Positions 45,747 through 56,205 are shown, numbered from the stretch's first letter. The stretch is 64,000 bases of DNA from Vibrio sp. qd031 (GCF_002100145.1 NZ_JXQD01000024.1:374094-438093); one strand, 5' to 3'. A program made the numbers and translations. The notes: generated by a model from the letters alone, not told the origin.

Positions 45747-45796
45747 ATACCATTAATCGAAGTCATTAACGGGTCAGAGCATTGCTTTGGTTGGTT
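45747..45796. repeat. Short internally deleted relative of the repeat at 37891-38052
   Basis: The bases ATACCATTAATCGAAGTCAT, then TAACGGGTCAGA, then ATTGCTTTGGTTGGT match the outer ends of the 162-base element with the middle absent, giving about 50 bases. It lies between the stop codon of one outer-membrane gene and the terminator of the next. Confidence 0.6.
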
Positions 45797-45811
45797 TAAA
45801 ACCGCTATAAA

Positions 45812-45842
45812 GTAAAAAAGCCCGCCTTAATGGCGAGCTTTC
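45812..45842 (-). terminator. Terminator after the 139-residue outer-membrane protein gene
   Basis: An imperfect stem, AAGCCCGCC with GGCGAGCTT around TTAAT, is flanked by an A-run on the left, which is a T-run on the minus strand. Confidence 0.55.
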
Positions 45843-45863
45843 TATAAAACTGAGTTGATGGAA

Positions 45864-46283
45864 CTAGAAGCGATAGGTTAAACCTATGGCGCCACCAATT
45901 TGTAGTTTACTTTTATCCTGAATTTGCCACTCTGGAGAGACTTGAGCGTACGCATGCCACTCGTGAGCGAAGTTCCAGTTAAGACCAAGCGGCGCACGAA
46001 TGCCCCAGTCATTGTCCCACTCGTACCATGCTCCGCCACCTACGTACCAAGTAAAGGGTACATCGGCATCGAAACTACCGTCTAAGAACAAGTAGTCGAA
46101 AGCCATTCCATCATTACCGGCTGAAAATTGGAATTGGTCGTCGTAACGAACAACGGCACTTAATCCTTTATCGAAAGCCATACCTACATTATATGTTGCA
46201 GAATGGGCTTGTGGCGCAGCGCCTACATAAACCGCCAGTCCTCCAAGGACCACTGTCAGTAATGTGAGTTTACCGAGTTTCAC
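45864..46283 (-). CDS. Predicted outer-membrane protein, 139 residues
   Basis: The product begins with a signal peptide (LTLLTVVLGGLAVYVGAAPQAHSA), followed by short amphipathic strands (YNVGMAFDKGLSAVVRY; FTWYVGGGAWYEW; NWNFAHEWHAYAQVSPEW) and a terminal Phe (IGLTYRF), the usual outer-membrane barrel ending. Many Trp and Tyr residues fit membrane-interface girdles. The start is a GTG at 46281-46283 with GGGAG seven bases before it. I do not assign a family beyond small beta-barrel. A second, unrelated barrel gene is its convergent neighbour. Confidence 0.75.
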   Translation of the reverse strand: MKLGKLTLLTVVLGGLAVYVGAAPQAHSATYNVGMAFDKGLSAVVRYDDQFQFSAGNDGMAFDYLFLDGSFDADVPFTWYVGGGAWYEWDNDWGIRAPLGLNWNFAHEWHAYAQVSPEWQIQDKSKLQIGGAIGLTYRF

Positions 46284-46432
46284 AGATACACTCCCGTTGT
46301 TTTATCTGCACAATACACTAATGGGCGTCAATTGTACGGTTTCTGGAATACTATTAATGTCACTTCTCTGTCAATTGTCGATATGAATATAAACGGATGT
46401 TTAAATTTGTGACACTACTCTACAAATACAAC

Positions 46433-46457
46433 AAAGCCCATCTTAAAGATGGGCTTT
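46433..46457 (-). terminator. ptsG terminator
   Basis: AAAGCCCATCTT and AAGATGGGCTTT form a near-perfect hairpin 23 bases beyond the ptsG stop, with TTTGTTG following on the minus strand. Confidence 0.75.
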
Positions 46458-46479
46458 GAGAGACTGAGTTCAGACTGGA

Positions 46480-47913
46480 TTAACCGTTGTTACGGATCCA
46501 CTCGTCCATGTCAGTTTTCAGGTTGTCTGATTTAGTACCGAAGATAGCTTGAACGCCACCAGATACAACCACAACACCTGCAGCGCCTAGCGCTTTAAGT
46601 TTGTCTTGGTCCACATTGTCTGTGTCAGCTACTGCTACACGTAGACGTGTGATACATGCGTCAAGACCAGTGATGTTTGCTTTACCACCGAATGCTGCTA
46701 CAAGTTCACCAGCCATTTCTGAACCAGTTACTGTTGCTTTAGCTTCGTCTTCTTCATCTTCACGGCCAGGAGTCTTAAGGTCCATAGCTTTGATTACAGC
46801 GCGGAATACTACGTAGTAGATTGCCGCGTAAACAAGACCTGTAACGAACATGATTGCGATCTTCTGAGAGTTACCAGAAAGAACGATGAAGTCGATAAGA
46901 CCGTGAGAGAAAGAGGTACCGTGTACGAAGCCAATAGTGTTAGCAACGAAGTAAGCAGAACCAGCTAGTAGAGCGTGAATTCCGTACAGTACTGGAGCAA
47001 CGAATAGGAAAGAGAATTCGATTGGTTCAGTAATACCTGTTAGGAATGACGTCAATGCTGCAGATGCCATGATACCCATTACTTTCGCACGGTTTTCAGG
47101 CTTAGCAGAGTGAGCAATTGCGATTGCTGCTGCTGGAAGACCAAACATCTTAAACATGTAACCGCCAGCAAGTTGACCGAAGCCATTGCCCGCTGCACGT
47201 GATGCATCGTCCGCGACAAGGTAACAAGTAAGTACGCCGTTCGCTTGCTCACCCGCAGCGTTCAAACAAGAACCTGCTTCGAAGAAGAATGGTACGTTCC
47301 AAACGTGGTGCAAGCCAAATGGGATAAGAGAACGCTCAACAACACCGTAGATTGCAAATGCAAGCTGTGGGTTTTGCTCTGCAGCCCAATGAGAGAATGA
47401 ACCGATAGCCGCGCCGATTGGAGGCCAAACGATAGACAGTACAAGACCAAGACCAATGGCAGCAAAGCCAGTGATGATTGGCACAGCACGCTTACCAGCG
47501 AAGAAGCCTAGGTACTCAGGAAGCTGAATACGGAAGAACTTATTGAACGCCCAAGCTGCAACACCACCGACTAGGATACCACCTAGTACGCCAGTATCGA
47601 TACCGTCGACGCCAAACACTTCAGCCATTACCGCAAGTGTTGCTGTCATGATGCCGTAGCCTACGATAGCTGCAAGTGCTGCAACACCGTCGTTGTTAGT
47701 GAAGCCTAGTGCAACACCAACGGCAAATAGCAATGCCATTTGGCCAAATACAGAACCACCAGCTTGCTCCATAAGGTTTGAAACAACGTCAGGGATGAAG
47801 GCCAAATCAGCCGCACCAACACCCAACAAGATACCCGCTACAGGAAGTACTGATACTGGTAGCATCAGAGACTTACCCACTTTTTGCAGGTTCGCAAAAA
47901 GGTTTTTAAACAT
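46480..47913 (-). CDS. ptsG: PTS glucose-specific EIICB component PtsG
   Basis: The 477-residue protein, the same length as E. coli PtsG, imports and phosphorylates glucose. The IIC membrane domain (about 1-385) carries [29 protein letters not shown] and the [12 protein letters not shown] loop. The IIB domain (about 400-477) has the phosphorylated Cys420 in [16 protein letters not shown] precedes the ATG. The E. coli protein binds and inactivates Mlc when dephosphorylated, and an mlc gene lies 3 kb away here. N-acetylglucosamine transporters (NagE) are similar but normally carry a IIA domain, which is absent here. Confidence 0.93.
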   Translation of the reverse strand: MFKNLFANLQKVGKSLMLPVSVLPVAGILLGVGAADLAFIPDVVSNLMEQAGGSVFGQMALLFAVGVALGFTNNDGVAALAAIVGYGIMTATLAVMAEVFGVDGIDTGVLGGILVGGVAAWAFNKFFRIQLPEYLGFFAGKRAVPIITGFAAIGLGLVLSIVWPPIGAAIGSFSHWAAEQNPQLAFAIYGVVERSLIPFGLHHVWNVPFFFEAGSCLNAAGEQANGVLTCYLVADDASRAAGNGFGQLAGGYMFKMFGLPAAAIAIAHSAKPENRAKVMGIMASAALTSFLTGITEPIEFSFLFVAPVLYGIHALLAGSAYFVANTIGFVHGTSFSHGLIDFIVLSGNSQKIAIMFVTGLVYAAIYYVVFRAVIKAMDLKTPGREDEEDEAKATVTGSEMAGELVAAFGGKANITGLDACITRLRVAVADTDNVDQDKLKALGAAGVVVVSGGVQAIFGTKSDNLKTDMDEWIRNNG

Positions 47914-48307
47914 AGTTATGCTCCTAATTATTTTTAGTAGTTTTGGGTACTAACGACAACCCCCCGCTGCCATAAAGGTTAGCACCCAATGAAAATGTAA
48001 CCACGTGCCGTAGTATATTTTTCGGCTCTAAATATATCTTGATACAGGACAAACTTGCTATCCAGTAACGAAATTAAATTTCAAAAGCCTACCTTAGATC
48101 ACAATAGAATTATTATAGCCCACGAAGGAAGAATGAGGTAAATCATTACAAAACAACAACTTACCATAAAATATCACATCTAAAGCCAGTTTATAAAAAT
48201 GCCTAAAAACATATTTTTCGTAGAAAAATTACATTTTACTCGAAGGGGGTCAAAGTAGACACATAAGACGTAACATTCAACATAATAAGTTATAGTGTAG
48301 GGCAATT
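47914..48307 (-). promoter_or_regulatory. ptsG upstream region with a palindrome resembling Mlc/NagC sites
   Basis: No gene is visible in this AT-rich 394-base interval. GAAATTAAATTTC at 48070-48082 is a perfect palindrome of odd length. It is AT-rich at its core, broadly like Mlc or NagC operators, and about 155 bases before ptsG. A CRP-like half-site TGTGATCTA is near 48101 on the minus strand. These are candidates only. Confidence 0.35.
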
Positions 48308-48338
48308 ACAAAAAATGGGATCCCAAGATCCCATTTAT
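48308..48338 (-). terminator. Terminator after tatD
   Basis: AAATGGGATC and GATCCCATTT pair perfectly around CCAA, with a T-run on the minus strand. It ends the pabC-mltG-tmk-holB-tatD transcript. Confidence 0.85.
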
Positions 48339-48352
48339 AATTAGGGGGTTAT

Positions 48353-49123
48353 TTATCTACGCAAAAAAAGAGTGTGAAAGTTTTGTGATGTTTGAGTTGC
48401 AACTTGTTGTAACGAAACACCTTTAAGCTGAGCGATGTAGCTTGCAACCTCAACCACATAGGCTGGTTGGTTCTCTTTTCCTCTGTGAGGAACGGGCGCT
48501 AAGTAAGGTGAATCGGTTTCTATCAACAAGCGTTCAAGAGGCAATGCTTTCACCACTTCTTTGAGCTCTGTTGCCGCTCGGAAGGTCACAATACCACTAA
48601 TTGAAATGTAAAAGCCTAGTGCCATTGCTTGTTTCGCAAACTCCAAGTCTTCGGTAAAACAGTGAATAACACCACCACACGATTTGGCATCGCCGCTTTT
48701 CAACAGCTCTAAAGTCTCTTTGCGTGCATTGCGGGTATGAATGATCAGCGGTTTGTTCACTTCATTAGCAACGTCAATTTGAGTTGCAAATCGCTCGAGT
48801 TGCAGGGCTTTGGTTTCAGGTTTGTAATGAAAATCTAACCCTGTTTCACCTATGGCTACCACGCGTTTATGCTGAGCGTACTTACGTAAAGTCTCTACGT
48901 CAAAAGGGCTTTCCACATCCAACGGGTGCACCCCGCAAGAAGCAAGCACTTGCTCGTGCTTTTCAATCAAATCCATCATCGCAGGAAAGCTCTCTAGCGT
49001 GACGCCCACACTAAGCATTTTTTCTACATTTACGGCTTTCGCATTAGCCAGCACCTGCTCAACATTCTGGTGAAGGTTCTGGTAATCCAATTTATCTAGA
49101 TGACAATGTGAGTCTATAAACAT
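48353..49123 (-). CDS. ycfH: TatD-family metal-dependent deoxyribonuclease (YcfH-like)
   Basis: The 256-residue product begins MFIDSHCHLDKLDY, with the HxH metal pair of the TatD family. It continues with GLDFHYKPETKALQLERF, HTRNARKETLELL and the metal Asp in ETDSPYLAPVPHRGKEN. YcfH lies beside holB in E. coli too, which separates it from tatD proper. The start at 49123 lies two bases after the holB stop codon and gives the natural N-terminus; the frame could extend further upstream inside holB but not in a conserved way. Confidence 0.93.
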   Translation of the reverse strand: MFIDSHCHLDKLDYQNLHQNVEQVLANAKAVNVEKMLSVGVTLESFPAMMDLIEKHEQVLASCGVHPLDVESPFDVETLRKYAQHKRVVAIGETGLDFHYKPETKALQLERFATQIDVANEVNKPLIIHTRNARKETLELLKSGDAKSCGGVIHCFTEDLEFAKQAMALGFYISISGIVTFRAATELKEVVKALPLERLLIETDSPYLAPVPHRGKENQPAYVVEVASYIAQLKGVSLQQVATQTSQNFHTLFLRR

Positions 49124-49125
49124 GT

Positions 49126-50064
49126 TTATTCGTGCCAATAAGTGAGCCACTCAATCAATAGCAGCTCAGTGTTTAATCCAGGGTGCGCACGCAGTTCTGC
49201 GCGCATGATGTCTAGTCTTTCGACCATGCGTGACAGTGTACCAAAATCCCACCGGGTGCAAACCGGTGTCAATATAGCTTCTAATCCCACATAAGGCTGG
49301 GCAAAATGCCTCAATGCCATATGCAACACAATCGACAGTTGCTCTAGACTACGCTGAGGTTCACTGGTCAGGATCGCGACAATCTTTGACGGTTCTGCTA
49401 ATAAATTGTCTTTTGTTAGTAGCGTTATTAATGACGTCAATTCGTCACTTTGAGTTGCAGTAAACTCGTTTAATTTCAACGGTGCTTGCCCATACAACGT
49501 CAGCGCCAAATCAGAGACTGACAACGACTGCTGAGCAATCCAATGTTGCGTTTGTTCAATACTCGGTGGTGAAACATGCCATTGCTGACATCGGCTCACG
49601 ACAGTAGGCAATAGTTGCGACTTTGCATGGGTTAAGACGATAAACACGCATTGACTTGGCGGCTCTTCAAGGGTTTTAAGTAGCGCATTCGACGCAGAGC
49701 TGTTCATCTGCTCAGCCAACGTGACAACCAGCACTCGCTTACCCGATAACTGCGACGATTCAGCGGCAAAGCGATTCAGCTCTCTTACTTGATCCACCGA
49801 AATCTGTTTTTTGGTTTCCAGGGGAGTCAATCGGTGGTAATCGGGGTGAGTACCCGCAGCAAATAACTGACAACTATGGCAAAAGCCACATCCCTCGTCA
49901 CTGGAGTTTGAACACAGTAAAGCTTTAGCAAGCGCGTCGATAAGTTGCTGCTCACCTAAGCCTTCTGTGGACTCAATCATTATACTATTTGGCAGTCGGT
50001 CTTGAGTAAGCGCTTTTTGTAGCTGAGTCCAAAGCGGCTGTAGCCACGGGTAAAGGCTATCCAT
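49126..50064 (-). CDS. holB: DNA polymerase III subunit delta prime
   Basis: The 312-residue clamp-loader subunit stabilises the delta-tau complex that loads the sliding clamp. The zinc module cysteines are visible as [15 protein letters not shown]. The SRC motif that contacts neighbouring ATP sites is in VVSRCQQW. The P-loop position reads EGLGEQQL, lacking the Walker Lys, as expected of a non-ATP-binding delta prime. It overlaps tmk by eight bases. Confidence 0.96.
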   Translation of the reverse strand: MDSLYPWLQPLWTQLQKALTQDRLPNSIMIESTEGLGEQQLIDALAKALLCSNSSDEGCGFCHSCQLFAAGTHPDYHRLTPLETKKQISVDQVRELNRFAAESSQLSGKRVLVVTLAEQMNSSASNALLKTLEEPPSQCVFIVLTHAKSQLLPTVVSRCQQWHVSPPSIEQTQHWIAQQSLSVSDLALTLYGQAPLKLNEFTATQSDELTSLITLLTKDNLLAEPSKIVAILTSEPQRSLEQLSIVLHMALRHFAQPYVGLEAILTPVCTRWDFGTLSRMVERLDIMRAELRAHPGLNTELLLIEWLTYWHE

Positions 50065-50698
50065 GTTTCACATCGTCGGTTAACCATTGATTAATGGCTG
50101 CCTTAATATCATTGGTGACAGCCTCAATAGATTGAGATGCGTCGATGACCACTATGGTGTCATCTTGGCTGGCCAACTCTAAATATTTTTCTCGACTGCG
50201 CTGGAAAAAGCTAAGATCCATTTTCTCTATCCTGTCGAGTTCTCCGCGACCTCGAGCGCGCTCTAATCCTAATTGCGGGTCGATATCGAGGTATAAGGTA
50301 AAGTCAGGCTTAAATCCATCCAGCGCAATCTCTTTTAGACTGCTCATCACGTGAGGATCGATTTGACGCCCGCCTCCTTGGTAGGCCTGAGAAGATAAAT
50401 CGTGACGATCACCAACGACCCATGTACCGGCATTCAACGCCGGTTTAATGACCGTTTCGACCAGTTGAATCCGCGCAGCATACATCAACAGTAGCTCAGT
50501 GCGATCTTGAAGCGCCTCTTCACACTCTTGTTTGACCAGTGCACGCATCTTTTCGGCTAATGGTGTGCCACCGGGTTCACGAGTTTGGGTAACTTGCGCA
50601 ATCCCATGTTGCTCTAATGATGCTAATACCTGGCTAATCGCAGTACTTTTTCCTGCGCCCTCTAAGCCTTCAATAACAATAAACTTTCCAAGACTCAT
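50057..50698 (-). CDS. tmk: Thymidylate kinase
   Basis: The 213-residue cytoplasmic enzyme phosphorylates dTMP to dTDP. The P-loop is [10 protein letters not shown] (residues 10-19), and [28 protein letters not shown] and the LID region [13 protein letters not shown] follow. It overlaps mltG by four bases and holB by eight, so this is a tightly coupled operon. Confidence 0.97.
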   Translation of the reverse strand: MSLGKFIVIEGLEGAGKSTAISQVLASLEQHGIAQVTQTREPGGTPLAEKMRALVKQECEEALQDRTELLLMYAARIQLVETVIKPALNAGTWVVGDRHDLSSQAYQGGGRQIDPHVMSSLKEIALDGFKPDFTLYLDIDPQLGLERARGRGELDRIEKMDLSFFQRSREKYLELASQDDTIVVIDASQSIEAVTNDIKAAINQWLTDDVKHG

Positions 50699-51711
50699 CG
50701 GTTTGCCCTTAGTTGTTTTAAGTAATCACGCACTGCAGCGTTGTGATCTTTAAGGTTGGTACTAAACTTGTGTCCACCTTTGCCGGTTGCGACAAAATAT
50801 AAATAGTTGCTTGTCTCTGGATTCAGCGATGCTGCTATAGAAGCCTCACCCACCATTGCGATTGGTGTTGGAGGTAATCCATTGATTGTGTATGTGTTGT
50901 ACGGCGTTGGAGTCTGCAAATCTTTCTTGCGGATATTGCCAGTGTACTTGTCACCCATGCCGTAGATGACCGTTGGGTCGGTCTGAAGGCGCATTCTTCG
51001 ATTGAGGCGATTAATGAATACTGACGAGACCAAACCACGCTCTTTATCAATGGCGGTTTCTTTTTCAATAATTGACGCAAGGATCAGTGCTTCATAGTCC
51101 GTTTTGAGTGGAAGCTTTTCGTCACGCTCTTGCCAATGCTTTTCTAACGCACGATTGAGATCGCGATGAGCTCGTTTGTAAATATCGAGATCGCTCATTC
51201 CCGCGGTGTAGTAAAAGGTTTCTGCCAAAAACAGACCCTCTAACTTTGGGTTTTCAATACCCAAAGCGTCGGCGAGTTCGGCTTCTGTTAGATCTGTCGT
51301 TTCCTGAATCAACGTGTCCGTTTGGGCAAGCTGCTCTCGCCACTGATTAAAGGTTGAGCCTTCAATAAACGTTATACTGTACTGATGCTCTTTTCCTTCG
51401 ACCAATGTGTTTAAGACTTGTGTGAGAGTTTGCCCTTGTTCGACAAAAAACGTGCCCGCTTTAATGTTTAATAGCTCAGGGTGCAGCCTTCTCACTAGAC
51501 GAGACGTCGGATTCGCCTCAATCCAACCTTGTGACTCGAAACGACGCAGCAACGCCGTTCCACTGGTTCCACTGTGAATGGTGATAAGCTCGCCCTGCTC
51601 CATTTGCACCGGTTGATTTAGGTACGTCTTAAGCTCTTGTGTGGCATACCAATAGACGGCCAGCGCCGCAACTCCGGCAACGATCAATAGACCCAACAGT
51701 TTTTTAAGCAA
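50695..51711 (-). CDS. mltG: Endolytic murein transglycosylase MltG (YceG)
   Basis: The 338-residue inner-membrane enzyme cuts nascent glycan strands and so sets their length. One N-terminal membrane segment ([19 protein letters not shown]) is followed by a LysM-like part and the catalytic domain, with the conserved Glu in [19 protein letters not shown] and then [20 protein letters not shown]. It lies between pabC and tmk, the usual order. Confidence 0.96.
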   Translation of the reverse strand: MLKKLLGLLIVAGVAALAVYWYATQELKTYLNQPVQMEQGELITIHSGTSGTALLRRFESQGWIEANPTSRLVRRLHPELLNIKAGTFFVEQGQTLTQVLNTLVEGKEHQYSITFIEGSTFNQWREQLAQTDTLIQETTDLTEAELADALGIENPKLEGLFLAETFYYTAGMSDLDIYKRAHRDLNRALEKHWQERDEKLPLKTDYEALILASIIEKETAIDKERGLVSSVFINRLNRRMRLQTDPTVIYGMGDKYTGNIRKKDLQTPTPYNTYTINGLPPTPIAMVGEASIAASLNPETSNYLYFVATGKGGHKFSTNLKDHNAAVRDYLKQLRANR

Positions 51712-51712
51712 T

Positions 51713-52507
51713 TTATACTCTCTTTTGTAATTTTAACGTGAGCTCGCCAATGGGATAACGTCGCTCACCCACCTGAACCACAGGCGCAACACCTAGCAAG
51801 GCGTTACTCACAAAGACTTCATCAGCATCGTGCAAATCGACGAGATCAAAGCGTCCTAACAGCGCTTTAAATCCAAGTGGTTCAGCATCTTGAATAATCA
51901 AACGACGAATGATACCTGCTACACCTGCTTTGTCCAGTATGGGGGTATAAAGGGTGCTCCCCTTGCGCCAAAAAATATTCGCACTACTGGTTTCTACAAT
52001 ATGCTCGTTGATATCCAATACCACACCATCGTCGACCTGTTGTGCATCGAGATCATTTTTGACTAGCACCTGCTCTAAGCGGTTATTGTGTTTATGACCG
52101 GCAAGTAATGGGTTGTGTCCAAGTTTTATGCGACTGATACCAAGTTTAATCCCGTCGGTCTGCCACTGCGGGTAATGTTGTGGGTAGGCAAAGTGATTGC
52201 TCATTATGAGAGAGTGCGCGTTATGTGGACTTGCGTACCCTCTTCCGCCGCTGCCACGGCTGATCAAAAGTTTTACCCCCGCAATAGGGTCGTCTAGGGC
52301 GATATCCATCAGCTGGTGCTTTATATCGCGCCACGGGGGTGTAGCTATCCCTAGGGTATTAAGACACGCTTGCATACGTTCAACATGCAGTTCCCAATGA
52401 CGAAGTTCTCCGAATTGAGTTTGAATCGTGGTGAAACAGCCATCGCCATATTGAAACGAACGATCAAGAGCGGGTACGTGCTCTTGCTTTACACCATTAA
52501 TCCACAT
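51713..52507 (-). CDS. pabC: Aminodeoxychorismate lyase
   Basis: The 264-residue PLP enzyme converts aminodeoxychorismate to p-aminobenzoate and pyruvate for folate synthesis. The PLP lysine is in GHKHNNRLEQVL. N-terminal MWINGVKQEHVPALDRSFQYGDG and ETSSANIFWRKG are typical of the fold-type IV class. ATG at 52507 is chosen because AGGAA lies seven bases upstream and the product starts at the conserved N-terminus. It follows fabF after a terminator, so it may have its own promoter or be fed by read-through. Confidence 0.95.
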   Translation of the reverse strand: MWINGVKQEHVPALDRSFQYGDGCFTTIQTQFGELRHWELHVERMQACLNTLGIATPPWRDIKHQLMDIALDDPIAGVKLLISRGSGGRGYASPHNAHSLIMSNHFAYPQHYPQWQTDGIKLGISRIKLGHNPLLAGHKHNNRLEQVLVKNDLDAQQVDDGVVLDINEHIVETSSANIFWRKGSTLYTPILDKAGVAGIIRRLIIQDAEPLGFKALLGRFDLVDLHDADEVFVSNALLGVAPVVQVGERRYPIGELTLKLQKRV

Positions 52508-52644
52508 GTTGACGTTCCTGCTGGTATCGATTTTCCTTTGCACAAAGATAATGTATCCACCGAAAAAAAGGTAGTGAGTAATCCATTTTCTCAACTTTTG
52601 ATCGGTGTTTCTTTTGCCCCGTAGTCTCTAAAAATCGCACCCCA

Positions 52645-52684
52645 TAAAAAAGCCCAGATTGACGATACCAATCTGGGCTTCTTT
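52645..52684 (-). terminator. Terminator between fabF and pabC
   Basis: AGCCCAGATTG and CAATCTGGGCT form a perfect 11-base stem with a T-run on the minus strand, 14 bases after the fabF stop. It ends the fatty-acid gene cluster. Confidence 0.85.
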
Positions 52685-52698
52685 ACATTCTACAGGTG

Positions 52699-53949
52699 TT
52701 AGATCTTTTTGAAGACCAACGAGCCGTTCGTTCCGCCAAAGCCAAACGAGTTACACAGTGCGTATTCCATTTGAACGTCACGCGCTGTGTTAGGAACTAA
52801 GTCGATGCCAAGTTCAACGGCACCTTCATCCATATTGTCCAAGTTGATCGTCGGTGGCACTTTTTGGTCCACTAATGACATCACAGTCACAATCGCTTCT
52901 GCAGAACCTGCCGCACCAAGTAGGTGACCGGTCATCGATTTGGTCGATGACACCAATACTTGTTTAGCGCCTTCTTCACCAAGAGCACGTTTCACGCCCT
53001 TTAGCTCAGCAATATCACCTGCTGGTGTAGAAGTACCGTGAGCATTGATGTAGCCCACTTGTGTGCCGTCGATACCTGCGTCACGTAGTGCCGCTTCCAT
53101 CGCCAATGCACCACCAGAGCCGTCTTCACTAGGTGAGGTCATGTGATAAGCATCACCTGACATGCCAAAACCAACGACCTCAGCGTAAATATTCGCACCG
53201 CGCGCTTTAGCGTGCTCGTACTCTTCCAGTACCATCATGCCTGCGCCATCACCCAATACAAAGCCATCGCGGTCTTTGTCCCATGGGCGAGAAGCTTGTT
53301 GCGGTGAGTCATTGCGCGTTGAGAGTGCCTTAGCAGCGCCGAAGCCTGCCATACCTAAAGGTGTTGAGGCTTTTTCTGAACCGCCAGCGACCATAGCTTC
53401 TGCATCACCATAGGCGATCATGCGTGCTGCGTGACCAATATTGTGCAAACCGGTAGTACAAGCGGTAGATATCGCGATATTAGGGCCACGTAGACCACGC
53501 ATGATGGACAAGTTGCCCGCAACCATGTTAACGATGGTAGAGGGAACAAAGAATGGACTCACTTTACGCGGACCTTTTTCGATCAGCGCGTGATGCCCTT
53601 TTTCAATAAGTTCAAGTCCACCGATACCCGATCCAATAGCCACACCTACACGTGCTGCATTTTGTTCAGTGATTTCTAACCCTGAATCATTTAACGCTTG
53701 GATACCTGCTGCAACACCATACTGAATGAAAAGATCCATTTTACGGGCATCTTTTTTAGACATGTATTCAGTACAGTCAAAATCTTTTACAAGGCCAGCG
53801 AAACGAGTGCTGAAATTTTCGGTATCAAAGTGCTCGATATTGACGATACCACTTTGGCCAGCTAGCAGGGCATTCCATGATGATTCAACAGTGTTGCCGA
53901 CCGGTGACAACATACCCATGCCAGTGACAACGACGCGACGTTTGGACAC
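52699..53949 (-). CDS. fabF: 3-oxoacyl-ACP synthase II
   Basis: The 416-residue condensing enzyme elongates acyl-ACP in fatty-acid synthesis. The active-site Cys164 is in ISTACTTG, and the two catalytic histidines are in [11 protein letters not shown] and [12 protein letters not shown]. It follows acpP by 97 bases, with a perfect hairpin in the gap that probably lowers fabF expression relative to acpP. Confidence 0.98.
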   Translation of the reverse strand: MSKRRVVVTGMGMLSPVGNTVESSWNALLAGQSGIVNIEHFDTENFSTRFAGLVKDFDCTEYMSKKDARKMDLFIQYGVAAGIQALNDSGLEITEQNAARVGVAIGSGIGGLELIEKGHHALIEKGPRKVSPFFVPSTIVNMVAGNLSIMRGLRGPNIAISTACTTGLHNIGHAARMIAYGDAEAMVAGGSEKASTPLGMAGFGAAKALSTRNDSPQQASRPWDKDRDGFVLGDGAGMMVLEEYEHAKARGANIYAEVVGFGMSGDAYHMTSPSEDGSGGALAMEAALRDAGIDGTQVGYINAHGTSTPAGDIAELKGVKRALGEEGAKQVLVSSTKSMTGHLLGAAGSAEAIVTVMSLVDQKVPPTINLDNMDEGAVELGIDLVPNTARDVQMEYALCNSFGFGGTNGSLVFKKI

Positions 53950-54005
53950 GATATTACTCTCCGGAAAAATGTTAAGGAAGGTGTTAAGAAGATGAGGTAG
54001 AGAAA

Positions 54006-54034
54006 ATTCAGGCGGTCTAATAGACCGCCTGAAT
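54006..54034 (-). terminator. Perfect hairpin between acpP and fabF (attenuator)
   Basis: AATTCAGGCGGTCTA, one base, TAGACCGCCTGAATT is a perfect inverted repeat, followed on the minus strand by TTTTCTCT. It begins about 13 bases after the acpP stop and probably stops many transcripts there, letting acpP be made in large excess. Confidence 0.75.
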
Positions 54035-54046
54035 TGAGGAGAATTC

Positions 54047-54280
54047 TTACTGAGCGCTGGTTACGTAATCGATAGCAGCTTGAACAGTAGTGATTTTCTC
54101 AGCTTCTTCGTCAGGAATCTCTGTGTCGAATTCCTCTTCTAGAGCCATAACTAGCTCAACTGTGTCTAGTGAATCCGCACCTAGGTCATCAACGAAAGAT
54201 GCTTCGTTTTTAACTTCAGACTCGTCAACACCAAGCTGTTCTACGATGATTTTTTTTACACGTTCTTCAAGATTGCTCAT
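54047..54280 (-). CDS. acpP: Acyl carrier protein
   Basis: The 77-residue acidic protein carries growing acyl chains on phosphopantetheine attached to Ser37 in [18 protein letters not shown]. The sequence is nearly the universal enterobacterial/Vibrio form. It is preceded by a 224-base gap after fabG that may hold its own promoter, and is followed by the attenuator hairpin. Confidence 0.99.
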   Translation of the reverse strand: MSNLEERVKKIIVEQLGVDESEVKNEASFVDDLGADSLDTVELVMALEEEFDTEIPDEEAEKITTVQAAIDYVTSAQ

Positions 54281-54504
54281 TTTACTTTTTCCTATAAAGA
54301 ATTCGCTCTAATGCGATGTCTGCGTAGTTTATTAAAACTAACGAAAGTTGCAAGGCTAGCCTTGCTGGTCAAACCACAATTTAAGTCGATTTCACCGAAT
54401 TTTCATACATTTTTTGACTAAAATCATGCGCGATTGCACAAATATCACTCATAAAAACTTACTAAGATTGAACTGATCGGCTGGTTTTTAACCAGCCAAC
54501 TTCG

Positions 54505-55239
54505 TTAAACCATGTACATTCCGCCGTTAACGTGCAGCGTTTCACCCGTAATATAAGCCGCTTCTGGGGAGGCTAAAAACGCCACAGCCGCTGCAATTTC
54601 TTTTGGATCACCCAAACGACCAGCTGGTACATTAGACAATGTTGCAGCGCGCTGCTCATCATTTAGTGCTTTAGTCATGTCGGTTTCGATAAACCCAGGT
54701 GCAACAGTATTGATAGTAACACCACGTGAAGCAACTTCACGAGCCATTGATTTAGTAAAACCAATCACACCCGCTTTAGCCGCTGCATAGTTAGTTTGTC
54801 CTGCATTGCCCATTGTGCCCACAACGGAGCCAACGTTAACAATACGGCCACACTTTTTCTTCATCATGCCACGCAGTACCGCTTTTGACAGACGGAAAAT
54901 AGACGTTAGGTTTGTGTCCATGATGTCTGTCCACTCATCGTCTTTCATACGCATAAGTAGGTTGTCACGCGTGATACCAGCGTTATTCACCAAGATATCA
55001 ATAGCACCAAACTCTTCGTTAATGCCTTTAAGAACAGTTTCGATTGAAGCAACATCAGTCACGTTGAGCGCAAAGCCTTTGCCATTTTCGCCCAAGTACT
55101 CACTGATTGCAGCAGCACCATTTTCACTGGTTGCAGTACCAATGACGGTGGCACCTTTTGCCACTAGTGCTTCTGCAATGGCACGGCCAATACCACGGCT
55201 TGCGCCTGTGACTAAGGCAATTTTCCCTTCTAAACTCAT
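54505..55239 (-). CDS. fabG: 3-oxoacyl-ACP reductase
   Basis: The 244-residue short-chain dehydrogenase uses NADPH to reduce 3-oxoacyl-ACP. The cofactor loop is TGASRGIG (residues 11-18). The catalytic residues are S138, Y151 and K155 (NYAAAKAG), matching E. coli positions. It is 11 bases from fabD. Confidence 0.98.
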   Translation of the reverse strand: MSLEGKIALVTGASRGIGRAIAEALVAKGATVIGTATSENGAAAISEYLGENGKGFALNVTDVASIETVLKGINEEFGAIDILVNNAGITRDNLLMRMKDDEWTDIMDTNLTSIFRLSKAVLRGMMKKKCGRIVNVGSVVGTMGNAGQTNYAAAKAGVIGFTKSMAREVASRGVTINTVAPGFIETDMTKALNDEQRAATLSNVPAGRLGDPKEIAAAVAFLASPEAAYITGETLHVNGGMYMV

Positions 55240-55250
55240 TATTTTACTTC

Positions 55251-56174
55251 CTACTTAGCTGCATCAAGAGATGCTGAGTCGTTGACCGCCGCAGCAGTCA
55301 ATGCTTTAACAATTCGCTTAGTCAAACCAGTAAGTACTTTACCTGGCCCTAACTCTAGCAGTTTTTCGACACCTTGCTCGTGCATTTTGGTGACGCCCTC
55401 AGTCCAACGAACTGGGCTATACAATTGACGAACTAGCGCCGACTTGATTTTCGCTGGATCAGTTTCAACAGCTACATCAACGTTGTTAATTACGTCCAAC
55501 TGAGGTGCGTTAAATTCGATCGCTTCCAGTGCAACAGCCAGCTTATCCGCAGCAGGCTTCATTAATGCACAATGAGAAGGTACAGAGACGGGTAATGGTA
55601 GCGCGCGTTTTGCACCCGCTTCTTTACACAGTGCTCCGGCACGTTCTACTGCCGCTTTATTGCCAGCGATAACCACTTGACCTGGAGAGTTGTAATTAAC
55701 CGGAGAAACGACTTCGCCTTGCGCCGCGTCCTCACAGGCTTTAGCAATAGATTCGTCGTCTAAACCAATGATCGCGTACATTGCGCCAACACCAGCAGGT
55801 ACCGCTTCTTGCATTAGCTGTCCACGTAACTCAACCAGTTTGATTGCTTGTTTAAAGTCAATCACACCCGCGCATACAAGCGCAGAGTATTCGCCCAAGC
55901 TGTGTCCCGCGATGACCGCTGGAGTCGCTAGACCTTGTTCTTGCCATACACGCCAAATGGCGACCGATGACGCCAATAAAGCTGGTTGAGTACGATGCGT
56001 TTCGTTGAGATCTTCTGCAGGGCCATCTTGAACTAATGCCCACAGGTCATACCCTAGTACTTCTGATGCTTCAGCAAACGTTTGTTTAACAACGTCAAAC
56101 TGTTCACCTAGTTCTGCCAACATGCCCACGGTCTGTGAACCTTGACCCGGAAAAACAATCGCAAAATTGCTCAT
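55251..56174 (-). CDS. fabD: Malonyl-CoA-ACP transacylase
   Basis: The 307-residue enzyme loads malonyl groups onto ACP. The nucleophile is Ser92 in GHSLGEYSAL, the N-terminal oxyanion loop is FPGQGSQ, and the catalytic His is in SVPSHCALM. It follows fabH and precedes fabG in the conserved order. Confidence 0.98.
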   Translation of the reverse strand: MSNFAIVFPGQGSQTVGMLAELGEQFDVVKQTFAEASEVLGYDLWALVQDGPAEDLNETHRTQPALLASSVAIWRVWQEQGLATPAVIAGHSLGEYSALVCAGVIDFKQAIKLVELRGQLMQEAVPAGVGAMYAIIGLDDESIAKACEDAAQGEVVSPVNYNSPGQVVIAGNKAAVERAGALCKEAGAKRALPLPVSVPSHCALMKPAADKLAVALEAIEFNAPQLDVINNVDVAVETDPAKIKSALVRQLYSPVRWTEGVTKMHEQGVEKLLELGPGKVLTGLTKRIVKALTAAAVNDSASLDAAK

Positions 56175-56205
56175 TACCCGTTCCTTTTCTTATATTTTTA
56201 AAATT

